A stretch of 64,000 bases of DNA from Morchella semilibera. Lineage: Eukaryota; Ascomycota; Pezizomycetes; Pezizales; Morchellaceae. The number at the start of each line of letters is the position of its first letter. The first letter of the stretch is position 1. The stretch is taken from positions 1,612,001 to 1,676,000 of the forward strand of contig WBVU01000012.1 in assembly GCA_009192285.1 (NCBI GenBank), in the 5' to 3' direction. This document shows positions 19,905-31,900 of this stretch, one piece after another. The notes beneath the pieces are model-generated. The model searched no databases. It had not been told where the DNA came from and saw only the letters and a list, made by a program, of their open reading frames with translations. The position numbers and the translations under genes were made by a program.

Positions 19905-22088
19905 GTAGAGGGGGGGTAATTAACTACCCGGATTTCATAGTTTTCTGGGCTACATAACTAAACAGGTAGATAGGAAATAGATAAATAGAGTCCTCCAGAA
20001 TAGAGAATAGATTGGAGATTTTGCTGTGTCTAGAGAAATAGTGATAACGTGTCTGCTAATAATGCCTGCGTACCAAGAGGAAGATTAACAGCTGCATACT
20101 CTCCCTCTTTGCTAGCCCTCTAGTCTCGTAGCTAGCTTAAGTCGATACAGGTAACCACATCTGCACGCGTGGAGCCCTGGCCCACATCTTCACATCAAAA
20201 AAGTGGTCAGAGCAATCATTGTCTTAGCCATAGTTACCAGGTATTCTGCTGGTTGCCTTAGTCCGTCCAGAGCCCAAGAGGAGAGGGGATGTGGCGTTGA
20301 TATCGTAGCCACACACATAATATGAGGACGTATGTATCCCTTCGTGGGCAGCATTGCCAGACGAAGGGATAATGAGGCAGAAACCACTTCTATGGCACTG
20401 GTCTTGGCCTTTTTAGGTAGTCATATTTGGGGGTAGCCTTATCTGCAGGTGTTTTTGATATGGCCCCTGGGACAACGGGCCGGCGGCTTTTTGCTGACCT
20501 TGGGCCCGTTAAAGCCTTTAGAGGCCCGCCATAATCACCAGAGGGGTCTCGGGCATGGTATAAAAGATATATATGTATTTTTACCGCGGCGGCGAGCATT
20601 GTGCTTTTTTTTTAAATCATGCCATTTCGTTTCTAGGTATGTACAAATGTTGCGCGCAGTCTTAGACTATGGCATGGCGAGCATTGTGCTTGAGTGCAGG
20701 AATATATATCATGCTGCAGATAAGCTCTGGGCGTCGTGGGTAGGTGTATATACCTCAATTAAGACAGAGGCAAAATCAAGCTGACGCGTACGGCGCCAAA
20801 TACTGGATGCTGTACAATAAAGTTCCATATTAATGAACTATGGTGGTTGCGGCGGCGCTGGGTTTAGGTGTAGTATACGCGGGGAGCAGGTGGTTGTTTT
20901 TGGTGTGGGGTGCCTTAGAGGGGTTGTGGGGTAGGGCTTTAGGGTATCGCTCAGGGGGTGATGGCTATATGAAGCCATCACCGTAGGCATGGGAGGTTGA
21001 ATGGCGTGAATTTCTAATAATGTAGTAGTCGGACTCAGTAGGGTTGGGCTCCGAGATTTCGGTGCGTGGTGCGAGCTAAAGTACCAACGGTGTTTGTGAT
21101 ATATTTGTGTCGTAGTAGGTGACGGTACTTACATGTATCTAATAAGGTGCCCTGAAAGCCCCTGCCTAATTAATGCTGGGGCTTGTGTTATTTGTTCATA
21201 GTTTATCACTCGGCCATGTATGAATCACAAATGAGGCCAACGAAGCTGTGGAAAGCTTCCACCTTGGGTGTAGAACGTCTTGTTTATATCCCTTTGGGTG
21301 TTTTTGCTGTTTGAGGTTTAAATTTCGGGACTATAATATAATCGACATTAACTCTTCAAGTTTAATAGAATCCATCTCAGCCGGAGCCGGCCATCACTTT
21401 AGGCTTTCGAGACCTATTGTTAGGAATACGAACAGACAAGGGCGGGGCTCATACATGTAGTTAAGGATAGCACCGTAGCTTGGTGCTCCCTTCTGGAGTT
21501 AAATGGCGGTGTGCGATTTCTCAAATAGTAGCAGATCAAGAAACTGAAATTCTCACTGAATCGTCTACCACTAGAGACCTAAAGCTATATAAAATGTATA
21601 AGTTACTCCAATCCCCTTTCATATAACTTACATACATGTAGTACTACCCACGGCGGAGGTAGCACCCTACTATACATACATGTAACCTGAGTCAACAGGG
21701 CTGCTGCGGGTTTGGGTGTGATCAAATGGTGTTGGTAGAGTTGTAAAAGGCTCTTGCAAGAAGTGCTATACTAGCAAGAACAGACATTAAAATGATGTAC
21801 CTGTACATAAGATGTATGTATGTATGTATTTTAGGTTTCTTACGGCTCCCGGTCGCATGATGGTGTCGCTCCCTGAAGCACACTTTACTGATATCACGCT
21901 ACATTCACTCCTACCACAGCTTTCCCCAAAATTCTAGTGCCGCAAAGCCAAGGGCACGGGTACCCGTAAACTCCAACTATATCTACGTCTTTTTTTCCTC
22001 CAACGCCAAACCATCGTACCATCGACTTCTTACATCAAGACGGACGACACATCTCATCACAACCCGAAGCTCCTAATCATATGCAATC
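19905..22088. other. Intergenic, 2.2 kb
   Basis: No gene supported. Four TACATGTA octamers (21130, 21452, 21633, 21677), a perfect 10-bp hairpin stem with a 6-nt loop at 20957-20982, and a duplicated GGCGAGCATTGTGCTT (about 20590 and 20675). Confidence 0.5.
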
Positions 22089-25000
22089 ATGGGCAACCAT
22101 GAAGAATTTGACGACTATGAACTCAGGATCAGTACTTGGAATGATCCGGCTGACGAGGTCAAAGCGGTTCGTAGAGTGAAGACCCCCAAATCTGCCAAGT
22201 CTGGTAGGTCTGTAGCTGGTAGGTCTATCGCTTCTAGGGCTACCTCTATCAACGCAGCGGGCACGGATAGCTTCCTCTCGCGTCCCCCTACCCCCACTTC
22301 CAATGATCAATGGGGAGAAGATTTGGAGCCTAGAGCTCGAGCTTCAAGAACAACCACTGCTGATGTTACAGCCTCGGGCCGGTCCACAACTTCGTTTTAT
22401 ACTTCAAAGGAGAAACCCCATACTAGAGCCATAAAATTCGGGGGCATTGCTGACTCAATACACTCAAACTCGTCTTACCGTACTTTCAATGATAGACCTC
22501 AGACCCGTGCATCGAATGCCACCGATGCTGATTCAGGGCCGTCGACCTTGTCTGTTCATACCTCGTATGATACTTTGCAAAACAGAGCTCCAGTTAGGTG
22601 CTTTTACGGGAGCTCAAATGGAGAGCAGCCGACTCTATCCCTAAATACAACAAACGAGAGGGCTCCAGCCGGTTCTTCCATTCGCAATGCAGTCTTTAAC
22701 CCTGCTATCTCCCGCAGTGTTAACAATAGCCAAGTAGGAAATAGGCCTAATTATTTCAATTATAGAGATGCACTAGTACCATCTACATTTGACGACGTGG
22801 TTGATAAATACAAAAGAGACGGCCCCACAGTCTCTAAAAATCAGCCTCGATATCTTAGTAGGCCGCAAAAGCCACGGAATGAAGCGAACGGTCGTCGGGC
22901 CTACACACCATCTGCATCGAGCTTTAAGTCCCAGAATCATTCCAGGAGCGGTTCATTCCAACACGATTCGGAGTGGGGAGCCTCGTCCCGCTCCTTTTAT
23001 AATAATCCAAATCTTTACTTGAGCGACCCTGATATGTTAGGGTTGGGTCCTGACGGTTATGAGGGACCAGAAGGGTTTTTGAGAGATAATGATGCTGACA
23101 GGGCGGAAAGAGCTGGATTCGAACCTGATGGTAAGCATCTCATTACCCTGCACATTGAAGGGTGGTGCTTTGAGAGTAATTATTAACACTATTGCGTATA
23201 GCATATTTCAGCTTGCCTTTGCAGCGCCACCGAACCTTCGATGAGAGATTCTTTGGGCCTAGAAATACCAATCTTCGCCATATTGCTGTGAAGACAAATA
23301 CCCACTTGTCAATGCCAGCTAGGGCGGATGATCCTGTAAGTTACCTAATACAAAGAAAACATCCTCTAAGCTAAAATGTAAATTCAGAACATACAAATTT
23401 GGGGGTCAGAGGACGATGTCCTTCTAGCCAAAAGGGACCTCCTGGCCCTGATGGACCACATTAACGCTGATATCCAAGAAAATATCGTTCGTTTTGGTGG
23501 TACTTGGGCTAAAGTTAACGCGTTTCCCAGTGCTCGGAAATTGGCCTACCTTGAAAGATTGGCTCAGGAGTCAGCTCTACGTAGGAAGTATCGTAAGCTG
23601 CCTCCTGAAGGTGAAGAATTCAGGGCAGTAGGAGTGTTTCTTTGGCCGACCAAGGAAATTAACCCACAGTTCTGTCTTGGCATGAATTTCGAGGCGCTTG
23701 ACAATATCAGGTTTCACTGCGAGGTTTATATTCTTTTCTCCCGCAAAAGTAATATGTTCCGTATCCTCGGCCAAGATCCTGGCAAAGTCAATGAAGCTGT
23801 GAACAGAGTCTTTGGTGCCTTCTGTGAGATAGCATCAAAGAATAGGAAGGCAAACAAAAGATTTCTAGTCCATCCACCGTCAACCCAGCTCCCCGGTACT
23901 GGTGTCCGTATCGTTAAGAAGCATATTTTGGAAGGTCGCCAAATTACCCTCAAGAATGCTCCAAGGGGTATTGGTATTCAAGTTTTTCTTACCGGCGCCG
24001 CTCCTACACAAGCCTACCTAAGAGAGTGGCAATTCAAGAGAGAGCAAATACGGGCAGCAAATTACAGGTACCTAAAGGAAGTATTTCAAGAAGGCTTGAA
24101 GGACATCTACTACTACAGAGGGTACTCAACGCTGAAAGTTCATTTCGGGACATTATTGATTTTTGGGTATAAAAAGCCACAAGGGGGTCTCTTCGATTTG
24201 ATGGATTTTTGTAACATGATGGGTAATTCTCAAACATCTGGCGAGGTGGTTAGATAGTAGGTTATTCCTCAGGATATGATATGATCGACGAGTACTAACT
24301 GGTTGCGCAGTGTCGGCGAGGAATACGTTGCAAGAGCGATCATTGGGGAATGCGGCTCTCGTACAGACCTATTTAGTCCAGCGGAAAGCAAAGCACAAAA
24401 CCTTATAGACATTTATGGGCAAAACTTTGTGTACAATGGCCCTATGCAATCACTACCAGCTGTCAAAGCCGAGCCGACGTATTTTGCAACGTTCGAAATC
24501 AAGATGTACGACGACACAGGTCAAACCAATGATATTCGCTTAGAGGTTAAGTTTGAACTCATTTTAGGAGACCACCCTAGTGATATGACCAACGAGGTCG
24601 GGGAGGTCTGGAAAGTGGGCACAAGAAGATGGCTCCATGTACGCAACAACCCTACCGGCGGTGATCGATCTAGAAGTACATTTTCACAGCACAAGGGCCC
24701 TGTTGATGTCAAAGTTTTTGACTTGGAAAGGGATATAACCTGTCAAATCGAACTTGTCACGTATGATTACTATAAAGATACTGATGTCTACCCTATTTTT
24801 TCCGAGTTTGTGCGGAAGGTCAGCCTTGAGGAAATTCCAGACGAAACTGATCCAGTCGGGCCTCCAACACAGCAAAATCCAGATCTCAGAAGAACAGTTA
24901 AGAGAGTCAAGTACGTTAATTTACCTGGAATGAGCGTTGAAACAGTCATAATGAAGACTAAATACCGTTACTGGATAAATGGAACCCCATATGTCCTCGA

Positions 25001-25466
25001 AACCACCAAATATGAGCATTTTGATACGCAACATGTTAACCAACTCTATCCCGACGGCATTGCGATTTCCTGGAAGGGTTTTAGGACCAACCACGACACT
25101 CGCTGGGGCTGTTGCCTTATCAACGCAGATGTGAACGAAACATTCTCGAAGCAAAAAGGACTAGATATCGGTTGTGTTTCCGACTGGGACCCTGATGTTG
25201 TTAGTGTCTTCAAGAGTTCCGGTACAGGTGGATTTGAACATCCGGCTTGGACCAGGGATAATAGTCTTCGGGGGGCCGAGAGACCGGATCCCTGGCAGGG
25301 TGATGGGTTTAGGGAGATGATTTGCAGGATTGAAGAATGCGCAAGATTCATCGCTAGAATTAGAGATGATATCTTGGCAAAGGAATTAGGGGTTGAGGAT
25401 ATTGACGAAAATGTGAATGTGGATGCGGATGAGATGCTAGAATGTCTCGACTTGGTAGACATTTAA
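22089..25466 (+). CDS. Conserved ascomycete protein of unknown function with a KH-like segment
   Basis: I do not recognise a named function. The proposed exons are 22089-23130, 23202-23335, 23388-24245 and 24321-25466, giving about 1059 residues. The first two joins are clean (GTAAGC...TATAG, GTAAGT...TTCAG). The third is less certain: GAG|GTGG to GGCGAG|GAA, skipping a nearer CAG that breaks frame. Residues 1-350 are Ser/Arg/Asn-rich and probably disordered. The region near residues 500-545 (VYILFSRKSNMFRILGQDPG and on to EAVNRVFGAFCEI) looks like a KH fold, suggesting RNA binding. The C-terminal ~380 residues (WKVGTRRWLHVRNNP...RYWINGTPYVLETTKYEHFD) form a conserved-looking globular domain. 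It may correspond to a fungal domain of unknown function such as DUF7905, which I could not confirm. Confidence 0.75.
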
Positions 25467-26329
25467 GGAACCTGCCAAGGATTTCTTATGGGATGACATT
25501 TAGCTACGCTTACATTTTTGACAAAATAAAGTACATCTGAGCTACCATTTGTAAATACACTTTACTTAAGAGTAGTAGAAGTTTAATCATCCACTTTCCC
25601 TAATAATTGTCCTAATGGTATTAACTTGAGGACTACAGCTTACAGTAGGTACATGTGCTCGATTTGAGGCGTCGTCGTGATGCAGGCCAAGAGATGCGGC
25701 TCCTGCTACCCTCGGCCCAAGCCGAATTTCTCGGCAAAGCTTCATGGGACGTCGCTCAAAGATATTGACTTACATATGTAGTTCCCTGCCTATTCCAGAT
25801 ATACATATAATTAATCATGCTTACGACCACCACCACTGAATGCTCACTCCAATTAAATAAATCCTCCGGAAGGAAGCAATCAGACGAGGGCATACGTCCT
25901 CTTTTTTTTTTTTTTTTTTTCCAATGGCACCCCGTTTCCACCACTAGATAAGGGAGAGTAAGGCGCCAATAAGCGAATTCAGGGAATTATTGCACACAGG
26001 GATCGGGATAAAATGAGCATAGGTGAGGGTACGCGCGTCCTTGCGCCGCTTGAAGGGAAAAAGGAAAAAAGGGCATAGGCTGGAATATAGTCCTAGTCCT
26101 AGTACACGTACTTACGTAGGGAATGTAGGCGCTCACTACATGAACGTAGATACCTCGTTCGCCCCATTTACACTACGTATCAAATTATTATTACCAGCGC
26201 GGGGAGGGGGAAGGGGGGAGGGGAGGGGGAGGGGGTAAGCGTAGATATAATATGATATATATAAGAGCTTCCCATACTTCCCTCGTTTCATACAGTAGTG
26301 TGCTGAGCCCACCGTTTTTTCTTCTCAGG
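25467..26329. other. Intergenic
   Basis: 3' flank of the KH-like gene and upstream region of the secreted protein. It has a T18 tract near 25902-25920 and a GGGGAGGGGGA-rich stretch at 26200-26235. TTTTTTCTTCTCAG immediately before the next ATG may be a 5'-UTR splice acceptor. Confidence 0.5.
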
Positions 26330-28929
26330 ATGCTTATACAACAAGCCATCCTTCCGCTGCTCGTCAGTACGGCAGCAGCAGTATCTGCATCTACATCGTA
26401 TCAGAAACCTCTTGGAGAAGTATCAGTAGGAGAAAAGGAATCAAACCCACCTAATGACAGCGAGTCCGATGTTTCACCCTTCGTCTTCACGTCCCTCCAG
26501 GGCCTGATGCGACAGTGGCAGAACGTCTTTGCATCCACGGGACATACAATAATTCCTGGTACTATTCCGGCACATACGCTACTATACCATGCTAGACGTG
26601 ACATGGAGACCCCACCAAGCCCAGAGTGGTTCGCATTCGATGTGTAAGCTCTTTTCTTTCTCTTTTCGTCTTGGTTGTCCTTGTGAGTGATAGCTGATGA
26701 GTGGGCGCGAGTAGTGAGATGTCGTATGGCATTATTGCGCCGTTTGGAGAATGTGTTATGAATACATATACGTCGACACGGCCAATTAGGGTCCTATACT
26801 TTGATGGTATGAGCGCTGCACTAGGGAGAGAGGGAACTCTGGATAGTCAGAATTTATTCCTGTACGGGAAGGCTGTGGACGAAGATTGGGGTCATAGAAT
26901 GGAGGACGATGAACATGGACCAAGAGGCCCAGGAAGCCCAGGGAGACCTGGAGGACCTCTGTATGGGGAGTATAAACGGGCTGAGGACCTCTGTAAGTGG
27001 GCGAATAGCTTGGGCGAGGGTGTGATTGAGGGATTTGTGAGGATGAACTCGGGATTGTAAGTTTGTCCTACCCTGATTGTATCCCGATATCGAGGGTCTG
27101 GGCTTATTGGTACTGGCAGCGAGTTGTTATGGTGTGATTTCGAGTCTGAGTCCATTAAATTGGTATCAAGACTCAATGTCACCGTACCAACTTCCGAAAA
27201 GGCGACAGAGATTTTCGAATTCGAGGAGGAATTCGAAGAGTTCAATGGAGAGGGGGGATTCGAAGAGATCAATGGAGATTTTGAGGATAGCGAGGGCGAA
27301 TATGAGCACTTTTGTCCACCACCGGCGCCGTGTGAGAACCCGCCGCCAGAGCATGGGGGATCACCGCCGAGAGACGGGCACAGGCTCCCACCACCTCGGG
27401 GGGGACACCCCCCTCCTCCGGACTGTCATCACGGGCCCCAAAAAGGAGGGCACCTACCGCCGCCTGGAGACGGTCAACCACCTCCAGACTGCCACTGCCC
27501 GCCGCCTCAAGACGGAAGTAGACGACTACCACCAAAGGGGCACTGTCCTCATCCATCCCCCCCAGATTGTCACCATGGCCCTCCAAGGGGGGAGCATCCT
27601 CCGCCGGATCACCATGGCGGCCATGGGTCGCCGGATAGATGCCCACCACCTCCATATTTCTCGCACAGGGACCATCCGCCGCATGGACCACCGAAGGGAG
27701 AATGTCCCCATCACCCGCCTCCACACTGTCATCACCCGCACCGCCCACCGCCGAGGAATGGCTGGAGGTCAGTGATCAGAAAGTTCCTAGGACGGCTCCT
27801 GCCCGGGCACGGAGATCATGGGGATCATGGACATCACTCGCCATGCAAACCCCCTCATGGCAAGCATCCTCACCCACCATGCCATAAACCACCGCCTGGA
27901 AGGCATCATCCGCCTCCAGGGCATGGTGGCAACAAACCTGGATGCCATCACCCGCCTCCGCACCATTGCCATCCGCCACCACCGCACCACTGCCCGCCGC
28001 ACCACTGCCCGCCGCACCACTGCCCACCGCACAAGCCTCCGCCACCTGAGTATCCCCCACCTTACGGTGAGCCGCCAAATGCCAGCCACCCTCACCACCC
28101 TCCCGGTCAGCGGTCGCCCTTCGCCCTTGAATCCCGCTGGGAATGGGTTCGTAGTGCTACCTGGCACTACACAAGCCCGGAAGAACGCGTCAAGCTTGAC
28201 TACTGCCGCATGACATCTTATTATAATGTCTCGCACCCCACAGGCGCGAAGCGCTCTCACAGACTTACGGCCGTCACGCCGGAGCAAGCGGAGGCCGTGA
28301 AGACGGAGGTCGAACATAACCTCCTTAGTGAAGATGTTTACTGTACGGGAATTGACTGGAGGGAAGTTGCGGATGGGATTTCAAGAAGATACCTTGAGAG
28401 GATTATGGAGCTACGGGGATTATTAAACACGAGATCATCGCCAGAAATGGTCAGGAAAGCACGCGGGTTGGGCCATGCAATTATTATGCCATTCCTGCAA
28501 ATCAGTGATGAGAGTACGGAGGCAGCCATGGAGCGATGTGTCAAGGAGTATACAGGCCGCATTGAGCTCTCCCGCATTGGCAACTCAGAGAGGATGCTAG
28601 TCGGTTCCGTGGAGGGTATCATGGAGGGCATCTGTAAAGTTGCTTTCGGTGTCTACGAGAACTTTTCCGGCCCCGTTGATAGAGAAATCGTAGTGAAGGC
28701 CAGAGAGGACGTAGAAGGGTTGGTGTCTTGGGTAGACTGGGCGGGCTGGCACAGGTGTGAAGAGACCTGCGGATGGGACGAGGTCTGCGCGGTGCCACTG
28801 TGGCCGATCCTAGGGACGCCCTGGAGGAGGGGGGCGGATGACGAATTGCTGTTCAGACCCAGATGCGTGAGCATTGAATTCATGGAGACAGGAAATGGGG
28901 GGTGGGGACCAGGGAGGCCACCAAACTAA
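26330..28929 (+). CDS. Secreted protein with a large His/Pro/Cys-rich insert
   Basis: Three exons (26330-26643, 26715-27056, 27120-28929) give 821 residues. Both joins restore frame (DV|EMSYGI, SGF|ELLWCDF). The first ~20 residues are a signal peptide (MLIQQAILPLLVSTAAAVSA). Residues ~60-260 and ~555-821 resemble a widespread, uncharacterised ascomycete secreted family (TLLYHARRD, WFAFDVEMSYGI, the ATWHYTSPEERVKLDYCRMT block). Between them lie a short collagen-like run (GPRGPGSPGRPGGP), an acidic Glu/Phe stretch, and about 270 residues (~284-552) made almost wholly of Pro, His, Gly and Cys, with PPHHCPPHHC repeats. The insert might bind metal ions or the wall matrix, but that is inference. 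The catalytic role, if any, is unknown. I chose the ATG at 26330 because the signal peptide starts there. Confidence 0.8.
27985..28029 (+). repeat. 15-bp coding tandem repeat, three units
   Basis: Unit CACCACTGCCCGCCG, in frame, encoding HHCPP three times within the His/Pro-rich insert. This suggests the insert grew by slippage or unequal exchange. Confidence 0.8.
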
Positions 28930-31900
28930 ATAATTTGTGCTTTCCTTAATTTACGTTCGTTTATTTTCGGGTTTCGGGGCCGGGACGCTCTTTGGAGTAG
29001 GGGTTTTCTTTGTCATATATTTACTCAGTTGCTTCTTGAATTGGAATTTCGTTACGGAGATACGGATATTAAAACTTTCAAAAGTCTTCTCGGCCCTATG
29101 ACATGAAAATTATGACGTTAAGGTTTTCCGAAGAGGACTGCCAAGGCCGAGTGACACATCGTGAATTGGTAGTTCAGCGCGCCAAGGATGCAGGATATTC
29201 GAATGTAATGACGGATGCGGATATACCATAGTAAGAAAAATAACCGCTGTAGTAATAATATGTAGATATCCGGTTCTTGCTAAATTTCCGGTTTTGGATG
29301 CCTCTGTGTCGCGTTTCTAAACACGGCTAATATTATATACCTACATATACTTTTTTATTTTTTTTATATGGCATGCAATCCAAAAACGCTTAAGCCTGGA
29401 CAGCCACGTGGATTAGGGCCTGTACCCATAGACCTATAGGTACATGCATGTATGAAGTAGGTACCTGTACATTCGAAAAGTCCTGGCACCCTACTATATG
29501 TATTGAGTCTACTCATGAGAGAAGATAAAGTAGAAATGGCCCCTCATGGTTTGACCAGAAGTGTCAATGTTTCCACGCGACATAAAATTGGGCTGGCGCG
29601 CTTGGTCATGGGTCGGGGGTACGGTAGTTTTACCACCGGTAGTGAGTGGTTTTGCTGCCGGTGGGGGACGATAAAGGCACAGAGCCTTTGGCTAAAAGGG
29701 TCATATAATGCCAATATATATCAACGTCACCCACCGGTGACAGGTATCTAATGATTGAGCGTTAATCTACTTATGTGGTGTGGTGTGATGTGGAGACTTG
29801 AATTCGGTGTTTGTATCACCGGCAGGAAATTATTGATCAACTGAGCATGTACTAATGTATGTAGTATGGTGTGGCACAAGGTCTGAAATCCAGTGCTTAT
29901 ATGTACCACTGGCCGCAGCGGTGATCGAAATTTCTTTGGTACGTTAACCGTTCCATATAACAATACGCTCAAACCTCGCAGGGGATAACGATAAATCTTC
30001 CCGGGATTCATTTTTTAATAATATATATATATGTAGACAAACATTATTTTATCTTTTACGACCTCAAGGTTACTGCTAGCTCCCATCCCCGTAATAATCT
30101 CCGAAAGGAAGTATTCGGTGTTAAATACCAATTAAAGACACCGATGTGAGGTGTTTTCTTGGTATGTACATGTCCAAGTCTCTAAACAGGCCTAGGCCCA
30201 TAAAGGCCTTATATGAGATACCTCTTTTCTCATATAACACAATGTCTTTGTTTATACAACTTCTAATTGTTTATAACATCTTGAGGATTTCTCGCCATAA
30301 TAATATCAACCTGGCCGAAAGCTTGCGGGTGTTATATTTAGGAACCAGAATATATGGTTTCATCGTAAGAGTTGGACGTATTGATAGGGAATGTGTATTC
30401 AAGGACATGGTTGATGATAAGCCCTGACGACGATTCTGGTGTTCATTGTGATTTTATAATTCTAGATTATTACTAACAACGAATGCGCCTACAAGACCCC
30501 ATAATTCTAGTCTACAAATCCGGTCCCTCACATGATCTAGTACCCAATCATACGCAAGCTGTTACGAGTATGGTACAGAGAAACTAGGAGCTGCAAGGCC
30601 TTGAGGGGAGCGAAAGGACGTAATCCCGCAGGAAATTCTAGAAATGAAAATCCTGACATTTACGGTGGGACTTGAATCAGGAACGGGTAACTAGCTAGGC
30701 TTAGGGAGAGCTCCAGTCATGTCGTAGAAACTCGACATGATCATCAGCCAATGTATGACTTCTGACACAAATTCCAGCATTTGAGTGCGGGGTTTATATA
30801 TAACGGGCGAATTGTGTTTTAGGACAGGTCAGGTAGCATAGGAATATTCTGCGCCGTATCTTAGATCGGACCCAACCCATTTTTACATCAAATATGTGTT
30901 GGAAGCCTAATTGGATGTAGTGCTTCCTAAAGATTGTTTTCCTAACCCCTCTCATAGAAACGTCCAATCTACTAAATTAACGGTGACGCCGGATGTTATA
31001 GGCTTACCACATCTACCCCTAAGATAAACAGTAAGTTACAAACCAATTAGGTTCCCTTGTCTATATGCGTGCATATAGGCAGAGGGGATACAAGAGGTTT
31101 CATCAGCCAAAGCCTTAATTTAAGGGGTAAGAGAGGCATAAGTCTAGTAGACACATAAATTTATCCTATACTTTAAGGTCACATAATTTGCGGGTGCCAT
31201 AGCCTTCGGGCTGCACGCATGTATGAGTTATCAATCAATCAACACAATGTGCGGGGATTACCGGAAGGTTATAATCGAGTGATACATGATGATTTGAGTT
31301 TTGACTGGTGTGTCCTGGATATATGTAGACATAAATCACGGGATTGGACTGCATCACGTATTGAGTAGAGTGATTATGCTATAAAATTTGGCAACAAATA
31401 CACGGAGAAATGTTATTGAAGCCGCACGGGATCTGCATCGTTTCAAAACAAAACCTCCGATTCGCTAACCTCCTATCCTCCTGTTTCAACCGGCAGCCTA
31501 AGTTCTTACTGGTTGCCAGCGACATGCACTGAGTATTAGAGTAGGATTGCATTTTCGCTAGTTGGATTCTTTCCCTTTTATCCAGGTACCAGGGCGGGGA
31601 GGGGGAAAACAAATATGATCTTTAATCTTCACTCATCACCATTTGAAACTCGGGCAGAAACTCGTCCTTCGTCATGATAATCTTCAGGGTCTCCACGAGT
31701 AACCTTCTTGAGAAATTGGGTGTCCAGATGGTAGCCAGACATGCAAGGCCGATTTACCCTGGAACATGGCGCCGGTAGAACACTCCTCGGGCACTATGCG
31801 GATCCATAACAAATTGACAGCTCGCAAGTGTAGGTGCTATCATCCCACCATGCCCCCCGGACCCCAGCCCTCCCCACAAAGCGGGCAGCGATTTTAATCA

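Noticed and set aside
27077-27775. 232-codon Arg/His/Thr-rich frame and several antisense frames over the secreted protein gene
   Set aside because: They arise from the biased CAC/CCG codons of the His/Pro-rich insert. Only the frame joined by splicing to the signal peptide is credible.
29103-29231. 42-codon frame upstream of the decayed MITE
   Set aside because: Too short, no similarity recognised, and AT-rich decayed surroundings.
30655-30720. Second B-box-like stretch (GATTCAAGTCCCA, minus strand)
   Set aside because: No cloverleaf; the flanking stem bases are not complementary.
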